Source: CBDUUP01 sp965370435 (GTDB lineage Bacteria > Chloroflexota > Anaerolineae > Anaerolineales > UBA11579). Taken from it: 21,216 bases of DNA. The stretch spans positions 1-21,216 of the forward strand of contig CBDUUP010000022.1 of assembly GCA_965370435.1 (NCBI GenBank). Direction: 5' to 3'. Under the pieces are notes generated by a model. It made no database searches, was not told the origin of the DNA, and worked only from the letters and a program-made list of their open reading frames with translations. Shown in pieces: positions 15,306 to 21,216 of the stretch (within the stretch, counting starts at the first letter, position 1; each line of letters opens with the position of its first letter). The position numbers and the translations under genes are program-made.

Positions 15306-15324
15306 CGCTCAATCATTTTGAGCG
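15306..15324 (-). promoter_or_regulatory. 19-nt hairpin between lrp-like and potA-like genes
   Basis: CGCTCAA and TTGAGCG form a perfect 7-bp stem with a 5-nt loop in the 56-nt gap upstream of potA. There is no T-run on either side, so it is not a standard terminator. It could be an operator half-pair or an mRNA-processing hairpin that sets different levels of regulator and transporter. Confidence 0.4.
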
Positions 15325-15335
15325 CGGTGGAAACC

Positions 15336-15824
15336 TCAAGGTTCGTTTCCATTGCTGGCGTCAAGCACAAAGGGAGGCATCCAGGTGTCGAGATCTTTGA
15401 TCTTTAATGGCAGAATGTAAGTCTGCGTACGGCGTACACCGGGGATCTTGCCCAATTTTTCGTTGACAAAATCGAATAACTCTTCAATGCTGCGTGCTCG
15501 GAACGAGACACTGACATCTGACTCGCCGGTGGCGCAGGCCACGTAGCTGACCTGGGGGAGTTCGGCGACCAACTCGGCCACCTCGCGCACCCGCCCCGGT
15601 TCAACCTGGATATACACGTCGGCCAAAACCCCATACCCGACTGCTTCCGGGTTGATGATGGCGCGGACATTGATGATGCCCTGCCTGGTAAGCGTGTTGA
15701 TCCGATTGCTGACAGTGCGCGCTGAAACGTCGCCCATCTTGCGCGCAACCTCGGTATTGGACATTCGCCCATCTTCGTTGAGCAGGGCAATTATTTTCCA
15801 GTCTGTTTGATCAGGTTTATACAT
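15336..15824 (-). CDS. Lrp/AsnC-family transcriptional regulator
   Basis: A 162-residue DNA-binding regulator. Residues about 4-55 form the AsnC-type winged helix-turn-helix (TDWKIIALLNEDGRMS, then SARTVSNRINTL), and residues about 65-140 the RAM ligand-binding domain with GESDVSVSF at the usual effector-binding turn. Such proteins act as dimers to octamers and sense small amino compounds. I start at the ATG at 15822-15824; a GTG at 15849-15851 would add nine residues (MCIQTWNRS) that do not look like family sequence, and neither has a strong ribosome binding site. It is transcribed with the amine cluster and sits first, so it is the likely local regulator. Its promoter lies inside an inverted repeat, which suggests autoregulation. 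Confidence 0.9.
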   Translation of the reverse strand: MYKPDQTDWKIIALLNEDGRMSNTEVARKMGDVSARTVSNRINTLTRQGIINVRAIINPEAVGYGVLADVYIQVEPGRVREVAELVAELPQVSYVACATGESDVSVSFRARSIEELFDFVNEKLGKIPGVRRTQTYILPLKIKDLDTWMPPFVLDASNGNEP

Positions 15825-15877
15825 AGATCTGTTCCAGGTTTGTATACACACAAAGTGAACATAAACTATCTGATTTC

Positions 15878-15906
15878 ATCATAACTCATAATTTCCGTAT
15901 TGTCAA
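15878..15906 (-). promoter_or_regulatory. sigma70-type promoter of the lrp-like gene and possibly the whole amine cluster
   Basis: On the minus strand, TTGACA (15906-15901) is followed by a 17-nt spacer and TATGAT (15883-15878). That is a perfect -35 box and a one-mismatch -10 box at ideal spacing. Transcription should begin near 15871, giving a leader of about 45 nt before the ATG. Confidence 0.75.
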
Positions 15907-15938
15907 TGTATTTGGGTTAATTATTCACATACGGAAAT
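15891..15938. promoter_or_regulatory. inverted-repeat operator candidate at the lrp promoter
   Basis: ATTTCCGTAT (15891-15900) and ATACGGAAAT (15929-15938) are a perfect 10-bp inverted repeat with a 28-nt spacer. The first arm fills the space between -35 and -10, and the second lies upstream of -35. Centres 38 bp apart, or between three and four helical turns, would suit a dimer-of-dimers regulator. Confidence 0.6.
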
Positions 15939-16079
15939 AATACTCGTGGAATAGTGAATTAAAGTACTAGTTTGTCGAATTATATGTCCAAAAGTGTTTC
16001 TATTCAATGAATAAATTATTTAAAAAATCGGTTCTGGAGCGGAAAAATACAATAACTTGAACCAAGAGGAGCATTTGAA

Positions 16080-16235
16080 GTGACCGGAAATGAAAAAAAA
16101 AGGTTGATTGATAAGTTGACCAAGACCCTCTGCCATCCGTGCGAACCTAGAAAGGATCGATCTGGAGATACGCGTTTATACAGATACAGATTGATAGATC
16201 AGAGCCATTATCGGGCACATCGGGTGTTCCTTTGA
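16080..16235 (+). CDS. possible 51-residue small ORF (doubtful)
   Basis: A GTG at 16080 follows AAGAGGAG with an 8-nt spacer, an excellent ribosome binding site on the plus strand, and opens 51 codons ending in TGA at 16233. The product would be very basic (Lys/Arg-rich, ending YRAHRVFL), with CHPC near residue 18. It matches no family I know, and its composition resembles translated intergenic repeat. The only support is the ribosome binding site. Confidence 0.2.
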   Translation: MTGNEKKRLIDKLTKTLCHPCEPRKDRSGDTRLYRYRLIDQSHYRAHRVFL

Positions 16236-16240
16236 ATATC

Positions 16241-16405
16241 TTGGCGTTTTATCAGAACTCGCGGCTAGTGGTGTATTGTCAAAAACTTAACCACGAAGTC
16301 ACCAAGGCCCAAAGATGTTAAGTTTTTGGTTTTTCACAGTGTCTTTGGGCCTTGGTGGTAAAGTTTTTGACCGCTCAACAGCCGCGAATTCTGATAACGC
16401 GCCAA
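16241..16405. repeat. 165-bp palindromic MITE-like element
   Basis: The outer 25-bp ends (16241-16265 and 16381-16405) are inverted repeats with three mismatches. Inside, CACCAAGGCCCAAAGA (16300-16315) pairs perfectly with 16342-16357, and AAAAACTTAAC (16281-16291) pairs with 16317-16327. No coding frame fills it. It could fold as one long hairpin in RNA or DNA. A degenerate piece of the inner part recurs at 19263-19281. Confidence 0.65.
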
Positions 16406-16464
16406 GTTATTTTTGGACGAGTTTCAAGCAGGCTATAGTCAGTTGAAGGAGGTGTTGGGGAAGA

Positions 16465-17739
16465 TCAGGTGGTGAATACGCGCTGGACTGCGCTGGCCTG
16501 GGAGGCGTTGATGGGCAGCAGGATGATGAAATTGCTGCCTTTGCCTTCTACGCTTTCCGCCCAAATCTGGCCGCCGTGCAGTTCCACCATCACCTTGGCG
16601 ACCGAAAGGCCCAGCCCCATTCCCCCGTGGCGGCGGGTCAGGTGGGATTCTACCTGGTAGAAGCGTTCGAAGATGCGTTTGAGGTCTTTGGCGGGGATGC
16701 CGACGCCGTTGTCTGTCACCGAGACCTTGATGAAGCCAGGCATTTGCTCACAGGTGACCAGGACTTTGCCGCCCTCGTCGGTGAAGGTGATGGCGTTCTT
16801 CAGCAGGTTGCTGACTGCGATGGATATCTTTTCAACTTCGCCTTCGATGGTCAAGTCTACTTCGGGGATCTCCGAGGCGAGGGCGATATTCTTTTGCTTG
16901 GCTTCCAGGGTGAAGGATTCGATCACCTCTTCCACGATGCGGCCCACGGGGATCTTTCGGCGGCGAACCCGGGCCATCCCGGTCTGGAAGTTGTCCACTT
17001 TGGAAAGGTCTTCGATGATGTCCTTGAGGCGCATGGAACTGCGCACGATCACTTCCATCTGGGGCTGGAAGTCCTCGCTCACCATTTCGCTCAAGAAGGT
17101 GGCGTGGCCCAGGATCAACCCCAGGGGGGTGCGCAGTTCGTGGGAAGTGATGGCGATGAAGTCGGTCTTCATCTCATCCAATTCGGCCAGTTCCTTGTAG
17201 GCGCGCTGGGCTTCTTCCATCAGTTTGGCATTCTGGATGGCGATGGCGGCCTGGGAGGCCAGGGTTTCCAGAACGTTAATGTCTTCTTCGTTGTAGTACA
17301 TGCCTTCTTTTTTGTTGATGGCTTCCAGCACGCCGACGGTCTTCTCTTTGAACTTCAGGGGCACGGCCAGGATGGAGCGGGTGTTGAAGTCTTCGAGCGC
17401 GTCTTCCACCGCCCGATATACCAGCGGGTCTGACTTGGCGTCCAGAATGACCAATGTCTCCCCGGTGGTAAAGACCTCTCCGGCTACGCTGCCTTCCAGG
17501 GGAACCTGGAGGGATTTCAGGGTTTTGCGCTGAAACCAGGGCGCAGCCGTGAATAGGAGTTGGTCAGTTTCCTCATCGTGAAGCAAAATAGAAGCGGCCT
17601 CGCTGAAGGTGAGTTCGGAGGCCGTGTCTACGATAGATTGCAGCAAGGGATCCAGCTCCAGGGTGGCGCTAAGATTGCGGCTCACCTCAAGCAGGCGTTC
17701 CAGGATTTGAAAGCGGGTATCCTGTGTGTTGGAAGTCAT
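16465..17739 (-). CDS. soluble GAF-domain sensor histidine kinase
   Basis: A 424-residue kinase without membrane segments, so it should sense a cytoplasmic signal. A GAF domain spans about 25-172 (ends ASQAAIAIQNAKL). A short coiled helix leads to the HisKA H-box DFIAITSHELRTPLG, with His200 the phosphorylated residue. The ATPase domain has the N-box NLLKNAITF, DNGVGIP, ERFYQVE and GGMGLGLSVAK. No receiver domain is fused and no response regulator lies nearby, so its partner is unknown. The ATG at 17739 has only a distant GAGGA. An extended -10 promoter and a 16-bp palindrome lie upstream. It is transcribed toward the amine cluster but separated from it by 640 nt, so a role in that pathway is unproven. 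Confidence 0.93.
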   Translation of the reverse strand: MTSNTQDTRFQILERLLEVSRNLSATLELDPLLQSIVDTASELTFSEAASILLHDEETDQLLFTAAPWFQRKTLKSLQVPLEGSVAGEVFTTGETLVILDAKSDPLVYRAVEDALEDFNTRSILAVPLKFKEKTVGVLEAINKKEGMYYNEEDINVLETLASQAAIAIQNAKLMEEAQRAYKELAELDEMKTDFIAITSHELRTPLGLILGHATFLSEMVSEDFQPQMEVIVRSSMRLKDIIEDLSKVDNFQTGMARVRRRKIPVGRIVEEVIESFTLEAKQKNIALASEIPEVDLTIEGEVEKISIAVSNLLKNAITFTDEGGKVLVTCEQMPGFIKVSVTDNGVGIPAKDLKRIFERFYQVESHLTRRHGGMGLGLSVAKVMVELHGGQIWAESVEGKGSNFIILLPINASQASAVQRVFTT

Positions 17740-17782
17740 TCGGTAGACGATTCCTCGTTGCAGGGCTAGGGCTGTGGCTAGG

Positions 17783-17798
17783 ACTAGGCTAGCCTAGT
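17783..17798. promoter_or_regulatory. 16-bp perfect palindrome at the kinase transcription start
   Basis: ACTAGGCTAGCCTAGT is self-complementary and covers the predicted +1. GGCTAGG also occurs at 17764 and 17776, so GGCTAG units recur at 12- and 11-bp steps, and GGCTAGGAC recurs at 17849. This looks like an operator array. Confidence 0.4.
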
Positions 17799-17803
17799 TT
17801 CGA

Positions 17804-17812
17804 ATTATAGCA
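17804..17812 (-). promoter_or_regulatory. extended -10 promoter of the histidine kinase gene
   Basis: On the minus strand the sequence reads TGCTATAAT, a perfect extended -10 element. No recognisable -35 lies 16-18 nt upstream. The start of transcription would be near 17797, about 58 nt before the ATG. Confidence 0.55.
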
Positions 17813-17923
17813 CAGCGTTCTATTTGGGTGGATGGTTGTGGCGAAATGGGCTAGGACGTTGGAGCTATTTTATCCATCCTTTAGGGGGTGAGTTTCAATT
17901 TTGGGGGAAATTGGCGCGGCACA

Positions 17924-18035
17924 GCGACTAAAGTCGCACCAACAACTGCGAAGTCCGCCCTTCGACGGACTAAAACATCATCAAGTCGGCGTAGGCCGAC
18001 TTTGTAAACGTTTGAGTGACTTTAGTCACCCAAAC
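17924..18035. repeat. four tandem hairpins, GACTAAAGTC-type repeat cluster
   Basis: Four consecutive stem-loops: GCGACT/AGTCGC (17924-17937), AGTCCG/CGGACT (17952-17971), AAGTCGGC/GCCGACTT (17983-18002) and GTTTGAGTGACT/AGTCACCCAAAC with one mismatch (18010-18035). The stems share an AGTC core but vary otherwise. The last one overlaps the 3' end of the queG-like gene and supplies its stop codon. They may act as bidirectional transcript ends. Confidence 0.6.
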
Positions 18036-19179
18036 TCCCAACCTGAAATACACTACCCTTCAGAGCGGCGGTAATTTCCTCTTGCGCCCATTCATCGGTC
18101 TCATTTTGGGCGGCCTCTTGCAAGGCATGACGCGCCGCTTGTCCGCCAAGCTGCCCCAAGGCCCAGGCGGCGTGGCCGCGCACGAGCGGCTCAGTGTCTT
18201 GCTGGAGGGCCGCTGCCAGGGCGGGCACGGCTATTTGGTCGCCGGTGTTTCCCAGGGCGACGGCCAGGTTGCGCAGGTAGCCGCGCCGCTTGGCCCGTTT
18301 GACGGGGCTGTCCTTGAACTTGCGGTTGAATTCTTGGGGGGTGAGGGTCAGATCGGTTTGCAGGTTGGGGAAGGGGACCTCCGGGCGGGGGGCGAAGGCT
18401 GGGTCGCCTTCCGGCGGGGCGAAGCGTTGGTTCCAGGGGCAAACCTGCTGGCATAGGTCGCAGCCGAAGATCCAGCCTTCCATCTGGGGGCGCAATTTCG
18501 CCGGGATAGGGCCTTTCAATTCGATGCTCAAGTAGGAGATGCAGCGGGCCGCGTCCAGGGTGCGGTTGGGCAAGATGCAGGCCGTGGGGCAGGCCTCAAT
18601 GCAGCGGGTGCAGGCCCCGCAGCGGTCGAAGGGGAAGGGTAGGTCGGGGTCGAGGGGAATTCCCAACAAGATCTCCGCCAGGAAGAAATAAGACCCCATC
18701 TGGGGATGGATGAGCATGGTGTTCTTGCCGATCCAACCCAACCCGGCCCGTTGGGCCAGATCACGTTCCAGGATGGGGCCGGTATCAGTGTACCACCGGT
18801 TGGGGACTGCCTCGCCGGTCTGAGTTTCGATGAAGTCCACCAGCGCGGCCAGCCGGTCTTTGAGCGTCTCGTGATAGTCGTCTCCCCAGGCGTAGGCGGC
18901 GGTTCGGGCGGGTTGATTTTTGGGAGAGGGCTGTGAATCTGGGTTGGCGTAGGGGATGCCCAGCATTAAGATGGATTGGCACTCCGGCAGGATCTGGCGG
19001 GGGTCGGCGCGCCGCTGGCGGGCCTGGTCGGTCGCCAGGTAGCCCATCTCGCCGTGGCGGCCGGAGGCCAGCCATTCCTCATAGACGTGCAAATTGGGCG
19101 GCGGGTCGGGAGTGGTGACGCCCACTAGAGAGAAACCTAACCGGCGGGCCTGCTCCTTGACAGCTTGGGTGAGCGACAT
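18022..19179 (-). CDS. queG: epoxyqueuosine reductase QueG
   Basis: A 385-residue cobalamin and iron-sulfur enzyme that reduces epoxyqueuosine to queuosine in tRNA, the last step of queuosine synthesis. The N-terminal DUF1730 region contains RWYTDTGPILERDLA, with Asp132 matching the conserved catalytic Asp. GLGWIGKNT follows. Two 4Fe-4S binding sets are CGACTRCIEACP (Cys187, 190, 193, 197) and CDLCQQVCP (Cys240, 243, 247) with Cys213. The tail (about 290-375) is HEAT-like (AVPALAAAL...RGHAAWALGQL). The last residues (VFQVGSLGD) are read from an intergenic hairpin, so the true C-terminus may have been altered. The ATG has no spaced ribosome binding site. Codons for residues 28-53 are duplicated at 21140-21216. 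Confidence 0.93.
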   Translation of the reverse strand: MSLTQAVKEQARRLGFSLVGVTTPDPPPNLHVYEEWLASGRHGEMGYLATDQARQRRADPRQILPECQSILMLGIPYANPDSQPSPKNQPARTAAYAWGDDYHETLKDRLAALVDFIETQTGEAVPNRWYTDTGPILERDLAQRAGLGWIGKNTMLIHPQMGSYFFLAEILLGIPLDPDLPFPFDRCGACTRCIEACPTACILPNRTLDAARCISYLSIELKGPIPAKLRPQMEGWIFGCDLCQQVCPWNQRFAPPEGDPAFAPRPEVPFPNLQTDLTLTPQEFNRKFKDSPVKRAKRRGYLRNLAVALGNTGDQIAVPALAAALQQDTEPLVRGHAAWALGQLGGQAARHALQEAAQNETDEWAQEEITAALKGSVFQVGSLGD

Positions 19180-19509
19180 CCTTCAAGTTCCGTATGGATT
19201 CAGAGAGGGCAAAGTAACTTATCCAGTCTATTCGGCAAATCAGTATTTATCTTTTTAACACCAAGACACTAAGGCACAAAGTCTCAGTGACTAAAGTCTA
19301 CACCATATCTGTAGGTCTATTGTGTCCACAGAGTCTTATATGTGGCGGTTGAATTGTAAATATTTTCTATTGTTTCCATTGTTTCTATGCTATCTGCACC
19401 AGAATTGCACCAAACCAACAAAATCAACCGGAAAGGCGACTCGTTTTCTCTATTCTTCACTGTAATATCCCACAGCCCCGTGAAATTGCGGCCAATTTTA
19501 CCGAACGCC
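19180..19509. other. 330-nt gap upstream of queG
   Basis: Mostly A/T-rich. It holds a degenerate copy of the repeat core seen in the palindromic element (19263-19281, AAGACACTAAGGCACAAAG) and a GACTAAAGTC decamer (19289-19298) shared with the hairpin cluster at 17924. A queG promoter must lie here but I found no convincing one. A 74-codon minus frame (19317-19541) does not look like a real gene. Confidence 0.6.
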
Positions 19510-19812
19510 TTAGTCGGTACGGCTGATGCCGGTGGCGTCACGGTCTTCGCCCAGAGGCATGTAGCGTTCGTCCGAATCCAGGTTCCCGCTGCTGTTCATC
19601 AAAGCGACGGTGGAGCCGAGATGGTCGGTGACGAAGTAATACAGGTCCCGTTGGAGTCCCGCTCGCCACCCGTATTCCGGCGATGGAGTAATAACGGGTG
19701 ATGGCAGGCGTGCCAGAGCGTCCGCCACCTGTGAGAGTCTACCCATCAAGACCAAGTCATGAGAATTGGGATTGAGTAGGAGAGCAACGCTACCCGGGAT
19801 ATGGATACCCAT
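19510..19812 (-). pseudogene. RHS-repeat protein remnant
   Basis: About 100 codons with the RHS core signature: DLYYFVTDHLGST, then a short turn and DERYMPLGEDRDATGISRTD. Intact RHS proteins continue after this with F/Y-G-(Y/F)-TGQ. Here a TAA replaces the expected aromatic codon and the next codon is GGC (Gly), so the break looks like a nonsense change, after which similarity fades. The upstream side has only TTG or ATG without a ribosome binding site and lacks the many preceding RHS repeats. It is a leftover fragment of a large RHS/YD-repeat gene, not a working protein. Confidence 0.7.
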
Positions 19813-19877
19813 TGGCAAAGATTTTTTATATTATCAAGATACCTTGAAATTAAATCTCATGTTTCGAGGCAAATCGA

Positions 19878-20711
19878 TTATTCCTCACATTCAAAGTAAA
19901 CTGGGTTGGTAGGGGTCATTCCCATGCCCTTCAAATCAGGCATTTCAAATTGAACTTTATTGGACTCTAGCTCACCTACCCAGGCATTCATGTCTGCATC
20001 GTAGAGCTCATCATCGACTCTAACCAAGTCTCCAAAATTAGCATTCGAGTACGTTAAATACGCTTCGTAGATTCCAGGTGGAAGCACATCCCAATCATCG
20101 ATATTCTCATTGAAGGCAAACGAAATCGCACGATCACAATGATTGCTAATTGTCTCCCCGGCTCCTAGGGTAATATACTCTGGAAAAAAGAAATCATCGT
20201 TTTCTACAAATAAGGTAGGGCCTAACCGGATATAATCACCAGCCATTGTTCGAATACCAAATTCCATGGCAAAAATGCCTGATGCGAACGTTGTGCGAAG
20301 CCTCGGATAACTAACGACCATAGGATGAGATGTAATATTGATAAATGTGTAATTATATTGGAGGAACACGGCTTGAGAAGCCTCAATTGTTACCGCCGTT
20401 ATCTCTAGTGTCAGAGAGAGTGTGCCTTCAAAGTCCTTGATCCTGGCGTCAATGAGTTCTTCCCATTCGGCCATAGATACAAGAGGATAACCGTTATAAC
20501 TAAGCGTGGCAGTTGGTGAGGGTTGGTCGGTAGGGGTTCGGGTAGGACGAATTGTTGGCGTGGAAGTTGGAGGTTGACTGGTAACAGTCGCTGTGCGAAG
20601 AGTATTTAGCCTTACGGAGGTAGGTGGCAAGGTTGATGCACCATTCCGGCATCCTCCAACTAAGCACGTAGATAAAAGAAGAGTCAATATTGCCCAATTT
20701 CTTTTTTGCAT
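19878..20711 (-). CDS. orphan lipoprotein with Thr/Pro-rich linker, unknown function
   Basis: A 277-residue predicted lipoprotein: positively charged start (MQKRNW), hydrophobic core, lipobox LVGGC (Cys21), then a Thr/Pro/Ser-rich linker to about residue 70 (TPTIRPTRTPTDQPSPTA) of the kind that spaces surface proteins from the membrane. The body, about 75-277, is rich in aromatic and acidic residues and beta-like, with an apparent Ig-like fold pattern (VFLQYNYTFINIT, LPPGIYEAYLTYSN). I recognise no family. Two cysteines (in NHCDR and YFECEE) might pair. GAGGTGAT precedes the ATG. It is clearly more A/T-rich than the amine cluster, which suggests separate ancestry. Confidence 0.8.
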   Translation of the reverse strand: MQKRNWAILTLLLSTCLVGGCRNGASTLPPTSVRLNTLRTATVTSQPPTSTPTIRPTRTPTDQPSPTATLSYNGYPLVSMAEWEELIDARIKDFEGTLSLTLEITAVTIEASQAVFLQYNYTFINITSHPMVVSYPRLRTTFASGIFAMEFGIRTMAGDYIRLGPTLFVENDDFFFPEYITLGAGETISNHCDRAISFAFNENIDDWDVLPPGIYEAYLTYSNANFGDLVRVDDELYDADMNAWVGELESNKVQFEMPDLKGMGMTPTNPVYFECEE

Positions 20712-20747
20712 GACATCACCTCGTTAGAATCGAATAAGGTCAATTAT

Positions 20748-20756
20748 TTTATACCA
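20748..20756 (-). promoter_or_regulatory. possible extended -10 of the orphan lipoprotein gene
   Basis: The minus strand reads TGGTATAAA about 37 nt before the ATG. It fits an extended -10 with one mismatch, but I found no good -35. Confidence 0.35.
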
Positions 20757-20856
20757 TGAAATGAGGATTCAGTGATTATCTCAAATTTCTCGGGAGTGAA
20801 TATTGTCGTAGATTTTTGTGTGTTTTTAACTACTAAATAAACGATTAATTCTTTGG

Positions 20857-21216
20857 TCAGGGACGACCAATAAAAGGTTTCCAGTTGTCAGATACTCCCC
20901 CTTTAATTTTGGAAACTACGTACATAAAATTCACCAGAGGCGCATCTGGATATCTTAATAAACTTGATTGAAGGGCATCATATTCATCCCTAATTGTATC
21001 ATCAATAGGGTTGTCCAAACCAATATCGTCATAAAATGACAGTTGTGCCCCTCTGGCATCCCATTCCATTGTATCATCGTAATCACTATCAGCTATCCCC
21101 GCATCATCGTGAGAAGGATTTTGTTGCCAAGCATGACGAGCCTGGTCGGTTGCCAGGTATTCCATCTCGCCGTGGCGGCCGGAGGCCAGCCATTCCTCAT
21201 AGACGTGCAAATTGGG
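20857..21216 (-). CDS. chimeric ORF: queG-derived start fused to an unknown acidic tail (continues beyond window)
   Basis: The frame is open to the right edge. Its first visible residues (NLHVYEEWLASGRHGEME and YLATDQAR) repeat residues 29-54 of the QueG protein encoded at 18022-19179, with one substitution (Gly to Glu). It then switches abruptly to about 91 residues with no QueG likeness: Asp-rich (SHDDAGIADSDYDD, IDDTIRDEYDALQ) ending in VSDNWKPFIGRP. It lacks all iron-sulfur cysteines and cannot be a working reductase. The likely true start is outside the window. The tail could be a captured gene end joined to a partial queG duplication, or a real fused protein. I assign no function. Confidence 0.6.
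   Translation of the reverse strand, partial: PNLHVYEEWLASGRHGEMEYLATDQARHAWQQNPSHDDAGIADSDYDDTMEWDARGAQLSFYDDIGLDNPIDDTIRDEYDALQSSLLRYPDAPLVNFMYVVSKIKGGVSDNWKPFIGRP

Larger units (their letters stand above)
15825..16464. other. 640-nt intergenic region between the kinase and lrp-like genes
   Basis: The left part (15840-16060) is strongly A/T-rich and holds the lrp promoter and inverted repeat. The middle (16064-16235) contains a doubtful 51-codon frame. The right part (16241-16405) is a palindromic element. The rest shows nothing I can interpret. Confidence 0.7.

Noticed and set aside
16576..17433. 285-codon plus-strand frame opposite the histidine kinase
   Set aside because: It is antisense to a kinase with all motifs in place; its Gly/His/Phe/Asp-rich composition is what codon-position bias produces on the opposite strand.
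17924..18035. CRISPR array
   Set aside because: The hairpins differ in sequence and spacing and there are no constant repeats, spacers or cas genes.
19317..19541. 74-codon minus-strand frame upstream of queG
   Set aside because: It overlaps the RHS remnant and low-complexity A/T sequence, with no ribosome binding site or family likeness.
19813..19818. TTG at 19816-19818 as a true start of the RHS-like frame
   Set aside because: No ribosome binding site precedes it, and the fragment is broken at its other end.

Overview
The window looks like a chromosomal segment from an environmental bacterium, most likely Chloroflexota (Anaerolineae-like). That placement is an inference from gene style: SIMPL and Thr/Pro-linker lipoproteins, a membrane-free GAF histidine kinase, a QueG with a HEAT-like tail, and degenerate repeat families in the gaps. 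I saw no rRNA, tRNA, CRISPR array or intact insertion sequence.

Region 1 (3-876, plus strand) holds the tail of an unrecognised gene and a SIMPL-domain lipoprotein that seems to lack its usual C-terminus. Region 2 (901-15824, all minus strand) is the core: a ten-gene cluster for uptake and N-demethylation of amines, plus an Lrp/AsnC regulator. In transcription order it runs: Lrp-type regulator, potA-, potB-, potC- and potD-like polyamine/amine ABC transporter, two paralogous DMGDH/sarcosine-dehydrogenase-like flavoenzymes with folate-binding GcvT domains, a trimethylamine/histamine dehydrogenase-like 6-S-cysteinyl-FMN/4Fe-4S enzyme, an MttB-family corrinoid methyltransferase, a small eight-cysteine CWC protein, and a second MttB-family methyltransferase. 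Most junctions are 6-39 nt and several ribosome binding sites overlap the upstream stop codon, so this reads as one operon or two overlapping units. The exception is a 207-nt gap with a hairpin between potD and the first dehydrogenase.

A plausible joint job (inference): the ABC system imports an N-methylated, probably cationic or dicationic amine; the MttB proteins take methyl groups from quaternary nitrogen to a corrinoid protein; the TMADH-like and DMGDH-like enzymes oxidatively remove further methyl groups, passing C1 to tetrahydrofolate. The exact substrate is unknown. Key residues (Asp in the TMADH aromatic bowl, a complete polyamine pocket in PotD) point away from plain trimethylamine. 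No corrinoid protein, pyrrolysine codon or corrinoid:folate methyltransferase is encoded here.

Region 3 (15825-16464) is a 640-nt gap with a near-consensus lrp promoter embedded in an inverted repeat, and a 165-bp palindromic MITE-like element. Region 4 (16465-19179, minus) holds a soluble GAF sensor histidine kinase and the tRNA epoxyqueuosine reductase QueG, separated by tandem hairpin repeats. Region 5 (19180-21216) is AT-richer and scrambled: an RHS remnant, an orphan lipoprotein, and a chimeric ORF that repeats 77 bp of the 5' part of queG at the window edge. It looks like a site of past recombination.
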